Assembly: GCF_002549795.1 (NCBI RefSeq) | Contig: NZ_CP021435.1 | Coordinates: 620,001-684,000 of the forward strand | Length of the DNA stretch: 64,000 bases | Reading direction: 5' to 3' | From: Halomonas beimenensis | Lineage (GTDB): Bacteria; Pseudomonadota; Gammaproteobacteria; Pseudomonadales; Halomonadaceae | Shown: positions 57,651 to 64,000 of the stretch, piece by piece | Position numbering within the stretch: position 1 is the stretch's first letter | Layout of the letters: each line of letters begins with the position of its first letter | Translations under genes and position numbers: made by a program | The notes under the pieces: generated by a model | What the model was told of the DNA's origin: nothing | What the model saw: only the letters and a program-made list of their open reading frames with translations | The model's database searches: none

Positions 57651-58115
57651 ATGAAGATCGGCGAACTGGCTCGGCGCACCGCCTGCCGGGTGGTCACCAT
57701 CCGCTACTACGAGCGGGAGGGGCTGTTGCCCGCCCCCGCCCGCAGCGAGGCCAACTACCGTCTCTACGGGGAGGGGCATGTCGAGCGCCTGGCCTTCATC
57801 CGTCATTGCCGGGCGCTGGACATGACGCTGGACGAGATCCGCACGCTGCTGGCCTGCCACGACCATCCCGACCGGCCCTGCCGCGAGGCCGACGACCTGA
57901 TCGATGCCCATCTCGATCACGTCGTGGCGCGCATCGCCCAGCTCCAGGCCCTGGAGCGTTCGCTTCAGGGACTGCGCGCGCGCTGCCGGGGACAACGCTC
58001 GGCCGGCGAGTGCGGCATCCTCAACGAGCTGGCCCGTCCCCTGGACGAGGAGGCGAGCCGGGCGCTGGCGGACGCGGAGGCCGACCATGTGCCCGGGGTC
58101 CATCCCCGGGTGTGA
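57651..58115 (+). CDS. cadR: Cd(II)/Pb(II)-responsive MerR-family regulator
   Basis: A 154-residue MerR-type activator. The HTH MKIGELARRTACRVVTIRYY is followed by the dimerisation helix and metal loop. Cysteines C77, C112 and C121 match the metal-binding set of CadR/PbrR. The start is ATG 57651 with AGGAG 7 nt upstream; a TTG further upstream would lie within the operator. It is divergent from cadA. Its 3' end is 6 bp from the stop of the convergent iadA. Confidence 0.92.
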   Translation: MKIGELARRTACRVVTIRYYEREGLLPAPARSEANYRLYGEGHVERLAFIRHCRALDMTLDEIRTLLACHDHPDRPCREADDLIDAHLDHVVARIAQLQALERSLQGLRARCRGQRSAGECGILNELARPLDEEASRALADAEADHVPGVHPRV

Positions 58116-58121
58116 GCGCCG

Positions 58122-59276
58122 TCAGGCGCGGCGGTGGACCCGGCGGCCCCGCGCCCAGACCTCGTCGATGCTCCAGGCGTCCTCGGCGAGCACCAGCAGG
58201 TCGGCGTCGGCCCCGACGTGCAGCCGGCCCTTTTGGGGCAGGCCCAGGGCATCGGCGGCGTGGGTGCTGGCCACGCCGATGGCCTTGTCGAGCGCCACGC
58301 CATGGCCCTCGACGCACTCCCCCAGGGTCTCGAACAGGCTGGCCAGGCGGCCGGGCCGAAGGCCGGCGAAGCGGCCCTCGGCGTCGAAGCGGGGCAGGGA
58401 GGCGTTGGCGTCCGAGGACAGGGTGATCCGCGAGGGCTCGATGCGCGCCTCCAGGGCCCGGGCCACGGCGCGGGCGGCGGGGACCTCGCCGTCGGCCAGC
58501 AATTCGGGGGTGGTGCTGGTGGTGAAGTCGATGCGCCCTCCTTCGCGGCCGAAGCGCAGGCCGTCCTCGAACAGCTCGGCGGTGCGATTGACGTGGGTGG
58601 GCAGGAACTGGGCCAGCGGAATGGCGCTGTGCCGGGCCACCTCGCGCAGCGGTTCGAGGCCGCCTGGGGCGTCGCCGGTATGGATGAAGACGATGCCCCC
58701 CTTGCCGGCCAGCATGCCGGCGGTGCGGGTCTCGGCGGCGAGGCGGGTGAGCTCCTCGCGGCTCGGCTGGGAGCCGCGGTGGTCACTGATGGCCACCTCG
58801 CCCAGGCCGATGAATTCGGGAATGAAGGTGATGTCGCCGGCCACCGAGCCGGTCAGGGTCACCGGGGGCAGCTGGTAGGATCCCGTGTAGCAGTAGGTGG
58901 TCAGGCCGCCGGCGGCCAGTTCCCGGGCCTTGCCCAGCAGGTTCGCCGGCGTGCGGGTCAGGGCGTCGGTGCCCAGGGCGCCGACCAGGGTGGTGACGCC
59001 GGAAGTCAGGGCCTCGTCCAGGGCGAGCTCGGGGGTGCGGGTGCCGAAGCCGCCCTCGCCGCCGCCGCCGATGAAGTGGACCAGGGGGTCGACCAGCCCC
59101 GGGATGACCCGACGGCCCTCGAGGTCCACTACCGTCACCGCCGGTCCATGGGCGGGCGGCTCGCCGGCGTCGTCCGCCGCGGCGATGGCGGCGATGCGGC
59201 CGTCGCCGATCAGCAGGTGGCACAGGCCCCGTGGCTCGGGGGCATGCAGGCGGGCATTCTTGAGCAGGGTCAGCAT
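58122..59276 (-). CDS. iadA: Isoaspartyl dipeptidase with an altered metal site
   Basis: A 384-residue amidohydrolase of the IadA family, which cleaves beta-aspartyl dipeptides. The pattern IGGGGEGGFGTRTPE, YTGSYQLPP (Y134), AISDHRGSQP, LPTHVNR (H228) and TLSSDANAS (D289) is diagnostic. The first metal motif is normally DQHVH; here it reads DPLVH, so the first of the two His ligands (H68 in E. coli) is L65, while H67 remains. E160 sits where E. coli has the bridging carboxylated Lys. Activity may be lost or changed. AGAGGAG lies 6 nt before ATG 59276. It is downstream of the ABC transporter genes behind a terminator. Confidence 0.88.
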   Translation of the reverse strand: MLTLLKNARLHAPEPRGLCHLLIGDGRIAAIAAADDAGEPPAHGPAVTVVDLEGRRVIPGLVDPLVHFIGGGGEGGFGTRTPELALDEALTSGVTTLVGALGTDALTRTPANLLGKARELAAGGLTTYCYTGSYQLPPVTLTGSVAGDITFIPEFIGLGEVAISDHRGSQPSREELTRLAAETRTAGMLAGKGGIVFIHTGDAPGGLEPLREVARHSAIPLAQFLPTHVNRTAELFEDGLRFGREGGRIDFTTSTTPELLADGEVPAARAVARALEARIEPSRITLSSDANASLPRFDAEGRFAGLRPGRLASLFETLGECVEGHGVALDKAIGVASTHAADALGLPQKGRLHVGADADLLVLAEDAWSIDEVWARGRRVHRRA

Positions 59277-59297
59277 CGTCGCTCCTCTCGAAATGAG

Positions 59298-59319
59298 GAC
59301 GCCGGCTTGCGCCGGCGTC
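59298..59319 (-). terminator. Hairpin immediately upstream of iadA
   Basis: A perfect 9-bp stem, GACGCCGGC (59298-59306) with GCCGGCGTC (59311-59319); the minus-strand loop is GCAA, a stable GNRA tetraloop. The bases CTCATTTC follow, then the iadA ribosome site. It may end transcripts from the binding-protein gene upstream or act as an iadA leader element. Confidence 0.6.
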
Positions 59320-59370
59320 GTGGGGGCTGCGCAGGGCTTTCACAGCAGGTATGTCTCGGCGCTGATCCGT

Positions 59371-59560
59371 CGACAGGTCCCGGGGCGCCGGACCGACGAG
59401 GGGGCGCTGTGAACCCCTCCTTGGGCGCTACCGACGCCCTGCGGCGCTCTCGCGTCCTGCTCCGCTTGCAGGGCCGGTGCTGGCCATCCATGGCCAGCCC
59501 GTTCGGAGCCGTGCTCCTCACCCCTGGCGTAGGACCCCCTCTTCGACCTGTCCCCGGCGC
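59371..59560 (-). repeat. Intergenic MITE-like element, copy B (inverted)
   Basis: Inverted copy of the element at 9459-9626. The reverse complement of ~59398-59552 aligns with copy A with about ten mismatches and no large gap. The left end carries an extra ~17 bp (CCGGGGCGCCGGACCGA) between CGACAGGTC and the conserved CGAGGGGGCGCTG. Terminal bases CGACAGGT (59371-59378) and ACCTGTC (~59546-59552) are inverted repeats. It fills most of the 325-bp gap between iadA and the binding-protein gene. Confidence 0.75.
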
Positions 59561-59601
59561 ACCTCGTCATGCCCGACTGTGGTTGCCTTGGCGATCGGCG
59601 C

Positions 59602-60381
59602 TTACAGCTTGACGTCGTAGCTGAAGTACTTGGCCATGATCTCGTCGTAGGTGCCGTTGGTCTTCAGCGCCTGGAGGGCCTCGTTGAAGCGCTCGGCGAG
59701 CTCGCGGTCACGCTGGCGGAAGGCCACGCCGACGCCCTGGCCGAAGTACTTCTCCGGTTCCTTGATGAAGTCGCTGACCCGCTTGAAGTCGCTCTCCGGG
59801 GTGTCGATGTCGATCATCGCCTCGGCGATCGGGTAGTCCATGAAGGTCAGGTCCAGGCGCCCGGTGCGCATGTCGGCGATGACATCGTCGGCGCTGGCGT
59901 AGCGGCGCACCTCGAGGACGTCGCCGTAGAGGTCGGTGACGTAGTTGTCCTGCAGGGTGGCGCGCTGCACACCGACGGTCAGGCCCTCGAGGCTGTCGCG
60001 GTCCGAGATGTCGATGTCGTTGCCCTTGGCGGTGATCCAGGCGCTGGGGGTCGTGTAGTAGGGCTCGGAGAACAGCACCTGGCGGGCGCGCTCCTCGGTG
60101 ATGGCCATGGAGGACATGATGGCATCGAACTTGCGCGCCTGCAGGGCCGGGATCATGCCGTCCCAGGGCTGCTCGACCCAGGTGCACGCCTCGTCGAGGT
60201 ACTCGCAGACGGCGTTGCCCAGCTCGACCTCGAAGCCGGTCAGGGTGCCGTCGGGCAGCTTGTACTCGAAGGGCTCGTAGGGCACGTCCACGGCCAGGCG
60301 AATGGGCTCGTCGGCGTGGAGGGTGGTGGCGAACAGGCTGGCACCGAGGGTGGCGGCCAGCAGCAGCTTGGCGTTATGCAT
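59602..60381 (-). CDS. Basic-amino-acid-type ABC transporter binding protein (first paralogue)
   Basis: A 259-residue periplasmic binding protein of the ArgT/HisJ class. Residues 1-23 are a Sec signal peptide. The mature part has VPYEPFEYKLPDGTLTGFEV, GMIPALQARKFDAIMSSMAI (ligand-contacting), GLTVGVQRATLQDNYV and DLTFMDYPIAEAM. A Cys pair (CEYLDEAC) may form the HisJ-like disulfide. It binds lysine, arginine, ornithine or histidine and delivers it to the permeases encoded further upstream on the same strand. GGGAGGAG precedes ATG 60381. Confidence 0.92.
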   Translation of the reverse strand: MHNAKLLLAATLGASLFATTLHADEPIRLAVDVPYEPFEYKLPDGTLTGFEVELGNAVCEYLDEACTWVEQPWDGMIPALQARKFDAIMSSMAITEERARQVLFSEPYYTTPSAWITAKGNDIDISDRDSLEGLTVGVQRATLQDNYVTDLYGDVLEVRRYASADDVIADMRTGRLDLTFMDYPIAEAMIDIDTPESDFKRVSDFIKEPEKYFGQGVGVAFRQRDRELAERFNEALQALKTNGTYDEIMAKYFSYDVKL

Positions 60382-60538
60382 GGGAACTCCTCCCGTGAAG
60401 GCTTGGATTTCGGGTGCATCTTGGTCAGGGATTCGCCTCGGGGGCGAGGTGGCGACGGGGTCGCCGTCAGCGGCGCGGGGCGCCGTCAGGAACGGGGCAC
60501 GGGCGTGCCGGGACGGCCGGGACGGCCATCCGGAAGGC

Positions 60539-60631
60539 TCATTCGTCGAACCACTCGCTGAGGTAGAAGCGCGAGGCGGGCGAGCGGCGCGGGGTCGAGA
60601 GGGATGCGAAGTCGGGGGGCAGGGACGTCAT
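60539..60631 (-). CDS. Small ORF of 30 codons with strong ribosome site
   Basis: It encodes MTSLPPDFASLSTPRRSP followed by ASRFYLSEWFDE and a TGA stop. The Shine-Dalgarno GGAGG (60643-60639) stands 7 nt before the ATG, stronger than at many neighbouring genes. The product is Ser/Pro-rich with an aromatic-acidic C-terminus and no membrane segment. It lies between the two binding-protein genes on the same strand, just after a GC-rich hairpin. It could be a real microprotein or a leader peptide. I know of no family for it. Confidence 0.5.
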   Translation of the reverse strand: MTSLPPDFASLSTPRRSPASRFYLSEWFDE

Positions 60632-60651
60632 GTCGTCGCCTCCGGGCGGTC

Positions 60652-60678
60652 GCCGCCCCGGGCCGGGCCCGGGGCGGC
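60652..60678 (-). terminator. Very strong GC hairpin after the second binding-protein gene
   Basis: A 13-bp complementary pair, GCCGCCCCGGGCC (60652-60664) with GGCCCGGGGCGGC (60666-60678), 7 bp after the binding-protein stop. No U tract follows. It probably stabilises the upstream mRNA or lowers read-through, raising binding protein relative to downstream genes. Confidence 0.6.
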
Positions 60679-60684
60679 CGACGA

Positions 60685-61452
60685 TCAATCGCCGAAGTAC
60701 TCGGCGTAGATCTCGTCGTAGGTACCGTTTTCCTTGAGGGTGGCCAGCGCCTCGTTGAAGGCCGCGGCCAGCTCCTGGTCACGCTGGCGGAAGGCGATGC
60801 CGAAGCCTTCGCCGAAGTATTCCACCGGCTCGGTGATCTTCTCGCCGACCACCTTGTATTCGCCGGCCTCGCTCTCCAGCAGGGTGGACTTGCCGATCGG
60901 GAAGTCGAGGAAGACCGCATCGAGACGGCCGGAGTCCATGTCGAGGACCATGTCGTCGGCGGTGGCGTAACGGTTCACCTCGGCCACGTCGCCGTACATG
61001 TCGGTCACGTAGTTGTCCTGCAGGGTGCCGCGCTGCACGCCGATGGTCAGGCCCTCGAGGGTCTCGTCGGAGGGGGTGCCGATCTCGGCGTCCATGGGCG
61101 CGAACCAGGCGGACGGCGGGGTGATGTAGGGATCGGAGAACAGCACCTGCTCGCGACGCTGCTCGTTGATGGTCATGGACGACATGATGGCGTCGTACTT
61201 GCGCGCCTGCAGGCCGGGGATGATGCCGTCCCAGCCCTGGACGACCCACTCGCACTGGATGCCGATCTCGGCGCACAGGGCATTGCCGAGCTCGATGTCG
61301 AACCCGGTCAGCTCGCCGTCCGGCGTGCGGTACTCCATCGGCTCGTAGGGCACGTCCACGCCGATGCGGATGTCGCGGACCTCGGCATTGGCACCGCCGG
61401 CGATCATGGCGGTGCCCAGCACGCCGATGCTCAGGATCTTCTGGAACTTCAT
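60685..61452 (-). CDS. Basic-amino-acid-type ABC transporter binding protein (second paralogue)
   Basis: A 255-residue periplasmic binding protein, clearly paralogous to the one at 59602. Residues 1-23 form a signal peptide. Shared motifs are VDVPYEPMEYRTPDGELTGF, GIIPGLQARKYDAIMSSMTI, GLTIGVQRGTLQDNYVTDMYGDV and a closing NGTYDEIYAEYF. It differs at several ligand-side positions (SAWFAPMDA versus SAWITAKGN), so the two may bind different basic amino acids. The start is ATG 61452. It is separated from the permease genes by a 290-bp structured gap. Confidence 0.92.
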   Translation of the reverse strand: MKFQKILSIGVLGTAMIAGGANAEVRDIRIGVDVPYEPMEYRTPDGELTGFDIELGNALCAEIGIQCEWVVQGWDGIIPGLQARKYDAIMSSMTINEQRREQVLFSDPYITPPSAWFAPMDAEIGTPSDETLEGLTIGVQRGTLQDNYVTDMYGDVAEVNRYATADDMVLDMDSGRLDAVFLDFPIGKSTLLESEAGEYKVVGEKITEPVEYFGEGFGIAFRQRDQELAAAFNEALATLKENGTYDEIYAEYFGD

Positions 61453-61742
61453 GGGTGGTTTTCCCCTTGTTGTTGATGAATCACCTGGGGAAGCATTGCG
61501 CAAATGCCTGCGCGGGCAAATCACTGCGTTACGCGGTGCTGGTACGCCAGCCCGGTCGGAATCCTCACCTATATCCCATAGGCTTCGGTTCCTGTGCTCC
61601 GTGCGCCTTGTGCTTCGCGCCGCTCGTCGATTTGCTCAGCGCTTCCCTTGTGGGTGATGACCCGCCCAACCTTAGCCGAAGGCGAGGCGGGTCGAAAGGT
61701 CGGGATCGAACGAGGGTTCCCAACGCTTGTTTTACGCTCGGC
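61453..61742. other. Structured intergenic region between permease and binding-protein genes
   Basis: About 290 bp with lower GC and no gene. At 61659-61693, GACCCGCC pairs with GGCGGGTC and encloses a second stem CCTT-AGCCG-AAGG; it lies ~50 nt after the permease stop and may end transcripts. Around 61568-61582, CCTAT and ATAGG form a small dyad. The segment 61520-61650 looks like a dispersed repeat, but no second copy is seen in the window. A separate promoter for the binding-protein genes is probable here. Confidence 0.5.
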
Positions 61743-62474
61743 TCAGCCGCTGGCCGGCTTGAGATGGGCCAGCAGGCGTTTCTCGAGGTGACGGAAGAAG
61801 TAGATGATCGCGAAGGTCAGGCAGAGGTAGATCGCCGCCACGAACAGGAAGGCGTCGAAGGGCGCGTAGAAGCGGGCGTAGACGAAGCGCGCCGCCCCGG
61901 TCAGGTCCATGATGGTCACCACGCTGGCGATGGCGCTGGCGTGGAGCATGAAGATCACCTCGTTGCCGTAGGCGGGCAGGGCGCGGCGAAAGGCGCTGGG
62001 CAGCACGATGCGCCGCATCATCAGGCCCCAGGACATGCCGTAGGCCCGGGCCGCCTCGATCTCGCCCCTGGGGGTGGACTTGATCGCGCCGCGGAAGATC
62101 TCGGTGGTGTAGGCCGCGGTGTTCAGGGTGAAGGCGATCAGCGCCGGCACGAAGGGCTTCTCGAGGATCAGCCACAGCCAGGTGTCCTGGATGCCCTCGA
62201 CGAACACCACCCCGTAGTAGATCAGGTAGAGCTGCACCAGCAGCGGGGTGCCGCGAAACACATAGCAGTAGAAGAAGATCGGCAGGCGCAGCCAGGCGTG
62301 CCGGGACCCGCGGCCGATGGCCAGCGGCACCGCCAGCACCAGGCCGATGATCAGTGACAGGAACACCAGCTGGACGGTGGTGACCAGGCCCTCGCCGTAG
62401 TACCCCAGGGTCTGCAGGGTGAAGATGCTGTTGTCGGCCAGCTGGGCCTCGAGCCAGTTCATCAGGGCTTCCAT
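61743..62474 (-). CDS. ABC transporter permease, HisM/ArtM type
   Basis: A 243-residue inner-membrane permease with about five helices. The family loop contacting the ATPase is EIEAARAYGMSWGLMMRRIVLPSAFRRALP (~136-165). RGTPLLVQLYLIYYG is the conserved early segment of polar amino acid permeases. It pairs with the HisQ-like permease, whose stop overlaps its start (TGATG). Together they form the channel for basic amino acids. Confidence 0.92.
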   Translation of the reverse strand: MEALMNWLEAQLADNSIFTLQTLGYYGEGLVTTVQLVFLSLIIGLVLAVPLAIGRGSRHAWLRLPIFFYCYVFRGTPLLVQLYLIYYGVVFVEGIQDTWLWLILEKPFVPALIAFTLNTAAYTTEIFRGAIKSTPRGEIEAARAYGMSWGLMMRRIVLPSAFRRALPAYGNEVIFMLHASAIASVVTIMDLTGAARFVYARFYAPFDAFLFVAAIYLCLTFAIIYFFRHLEKRLLAHLKPASG

Positions 62475-63178
62475 CAGTTCGCCTCCCCGTAGCCGATGTC
62501 ATAGCGCTTCTGCAGGCGGGCGAAGCCCCACTCGGAGACGCTGGCGATGAGCAGGTAGATGGCCGCGACGATGATCATGAAGGTGAAGGGCTCGCGGGTG
62601 GCCTTGGAGGCCTCGGAGGCGACCCGGACCATGTCCGACAGGCCGATCACCGACACCAGGGCGGTGGTCTTGAGCAGCACCATCCAGTTGTTGGACAGCC
62701 CCGGCAGGGCGTGGCGCATCATCTGCGGGAAGCGGATGCGGCGGAAGACCAGCCAGTGGCTCATGCCGTAGGCGCGCCCGGCCTCGATCTGGCCGCTGTC
62801 CACGGCCAGGAAGGCGCCCCGGAAGGTCTCGCCCATGTAGGCGCCGAAGATCAGCCCGATGGTGACCACGCCGGCGACGAACTCGTTGACGTTGATGAAG
62901 ATGTCCACGTCGAACTGGTAGTAGAGCCAGTCGGTGAACATGTTGATGCCGATCTGGCCGCCGAAGAACAGCAGCATCATCAGCACCAGGTCCGGCACGC
63001 CGCGGATGATGGTGGTGTAGAGGGTGCCGAGGCGGTGCAGCCACCAGTGACGCGACATCTTGGCGCTGGCGGTCGCGAGGCCCAGCAGGATGGCCAGGAT
63101 CAGCGACAGCACCGCCAGCTCGATGGTGATCAGGGCGCCTTCGAACAGGCGCGGGCCGTAGCCGTGCAGATCGATCAT
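62474..63178 (-). CDS. ABC transporter permease, HisQ/ArtQ type
   Basis: A 234-residue inner-membrane permease. The N-terminal GYGPRLFEGALITIELAVLSLILAILLG, RGVPDLVLMMLLFFGGQIGIN and the ATPase-contact loop QIEAGRAYGMSHWLVFRRIRFPQMMRHALPG match HisQ/ArtQ. It begins 25 bp after the ATPase gene and overlaps the second permease gene by one base, so the three are one transcript. Confidence 0.92.
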   Translation of the reverse strand: MIDLHGYGPRLFEGALITIELAVLSLILAILLGLATASAKMSRHWWLHRLGTLYTTIIRGVPDLVLMMLLFFGGQIGINMFTDWLYYQFDVDIFINVNEFVAGVVTIGLIFGAYMGETFRGAFLAVDSGQIEAGRAYGMSHWLVFRRIRFPQMMRHALPGLSNNWMVLLKTTALVSVIGLSDMVRVASEASKATREPFTFMIIVAAIYLLIASVSEWGFARLQKRYDIGYGEAN

Positions 63179-63203
63179 GGGAGATCTCCTCGTGCGTGAC
63201 GCC

Positions 63204-63974
63204 TCAGTGCTTGGGGGCCAGGAACTGCTTGAGGCGCTCGGAGCGCGGGTTGCCCAGCACCTGGTCGGGCGGCCCGGCCTCCTCGACCTGGCCCTGATGC
63301 AGGTAGATCACCTGGGTGGATACGTCCCGGGCGAAGGCCATCTCGTGCGTCACCACGATCATGGTGCGGCCCTCCTCGGCCAGGTCGCGCATCACCTTGA
63401 GCACGTCGCCGACCAGCTCCGGGTCCAGTGCCGAGGTGGGTTCGTCGAACAGCATCACCTCCGGATCCATGGCCAGCGCCCGCGCGATGGCGCCGCGCTG
63501 CTGCTGGCCGCCGGAGAGCTGGGCCGGGTAGTAGTCCGCGCGCTCGGCCAGGCCGACCCGGGCGAGCAGCTCGCGGGCGTGGTCGGTGGCTTCCTGCTTG
63601 GACTTGCCGAGCACATGGACCGGTGCCTCGATGACGTTCTCGAGCAGGGTCATGTGCGCCCAGAGGTTGAAGCTCTGGAAGACCATGGACAGCTTGGCGC
63701 GCATGCCGACGACCTGCTTCCAGTCCGCGGGCTCGCGGCCGTGCTTGGTCTCCTTGAAGCGGATCGGCTCGCCGTGGACGATCAGCTCGCCCTCGTCGGG
63801 CTGCTCCAGCAGGTTCATGCAGCGCAGGAAGGTGCTCTTCCCGGAGCCGGAGGCTCCGATCAGGGTGATGACGTCCCCCTTGTGGGCCTGGAGGGACAGG
63901 CCCTTGAGGACTTCGGTGTCGCCAAAGCGCTTCTTGATGTTGCGCACTTCCAGCGGGATCGGGGTGTCGGCCAT
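63204..63974 (-). CDS. ABC transporter ATP-binding protein, HisP/ArtP type
   Basis: A 256-residue ABC ATPase. Walker A is GASGSGKST (~40-48), the signature is [16 protein letters not shown], Walker B is [15 protein letters not shown] and the switch His is in [32 protein letters not shown] is typical of HisP-like ATPases for basic amino acids. It powers the two permeases encoded directly downstream. It is the first gene of the minus-strand cluster; its promoter lies at or beyond the window edge. Confidence 0.94.
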   Translation of the reverse strand: MADTPIPLEVRNIKKRFGDTEVLKGLSLQAHKGDVITLIGASGSGKSTFLRCMNLLEQPDEGELIVHGEPIRFKETKHGREPADWKQVVGMRAKLSMVFQSFNLWAHMTLLENVIEAPVHVLGKSKQEATDHARELLARVGLAERADYYPAQLSGGQQQRGAIARALAMDPEVMLFDEPTSALDPELVGDVLKVMRDLAEEGRTMIVVTHEMAFARDVSTQVIYLHQGQVEEAGPPDQVLGNPRSERLKQFLAPKH

Positions 63975-64000
63975 GGAAAAGGGCTCCAGTTCAGGGGATC

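Noticed and set aside
61680..61740. tRNA-like TTCGATCCC sequence on the minus strand
   Set aside because: No acceptor, D or anticodon arm can be folded around it; the stem present is a terminator-like hairpin.

Overview
This 64 kb window is a gene-dense, high-GC stretch of a bacterial chromosome. Gene content suggests a halophilic or marine gammaproteobacterium of the Halomonadaceae (Halomonas-like): a TAXI-type TRAP transporter, an ethanolamine permease, katG, a divergent yeiE/yeiH-type pair and a CadR/CadA pair. That assignment is an inference; no rRNA, tRNA, CRISPR array, integrase or transposase is visible. Only the first gene is cut by the window edge.

Layout. (1) 0-9.4 kb: a partial DUF2252 gene, a GCS2-family ligase, an AstE/AspA-family deacylase, then a two-gene unit. 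Its first gene fuses a response-regulator receiver to a glutamate-dehydrogenase-type enzyme. Its second is a 1436-residue hybrid histidine kinase starting 6 bp later. (2) 9.4-9.7 kb: a ~170 bp intergenic element with terminal inverted repeats; a second, inverted copy lies near 59.4 kb. (3) 9.7-20.9 kb: selO and katG (convergent), a LysR gene divergent from mmsA, an unassigned P-loop protein, an AhpD-like protein, a zinc alcohol dehydrogenase and a hypothetical protein. (4) 21-28.6 kb: a TPP riboswitch whose aptamer spans the ribosome binding site of a sodium:solute symporter, then ilvD, an unusual lipoprotein, a periplasmic protein, a small XRE-type regulator and an APC permease. (5) 28.7-35.2 kb: a visibly lower-GC block on the minus strand (NCS1 permease, hyuB, hyuA, AraC regulator), probably acquired. 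(6) 35.6-41.6 kb: glaH and lhgO (glutarate to L-2-hydroxyglutarate to 2-oxoglutarate) followed by a TAXI/DUF1850/fused-permease TRAP transporter. (7) 41.7-47.3 kb: a YbaY-like lipoprotein, purE-purK, a YeiH-like exporter with divergent YeiE-like regulator, and a second LysR gene. (8) 47.5-54.0 kb: ethanolamine permease, glutamine-synthetase-like ligase, aldehyde dehydrogenase, iron alcohol dehydrogenase and class-I amidotransferase. Together these fit a pathway that oxidises ethanolamine as its gamma-glutamyl derivative. (9) 54.2-58.1 kb: cation/proton antiporter, Cd/Zn/Pb P-type ATPase and divergent cadR with a clear MerR-type operator. (10) 58.1-64 kb: an isoaspartyl dipeptidase lacking one metal-ligand His, and a basic-amino-acid-type ABC transporter with two paralogous binding proteins and a 30-codon ORF between them.

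Common theme: much of the window concerns glutamate and the nitrogen or carbon flowing into it (REC-glutamate dehydrogenase, gamma-glutamyl ligation, glutarate to 2-oxoglutarate, isoaspartyl peptides, amino-acid import). The strongest candidates for undescribed biology are the phosphorelay-linked glutamate dehydrogenase, the gamma-glutamyl-ethanolamine cluster and the inverted intergenic element.
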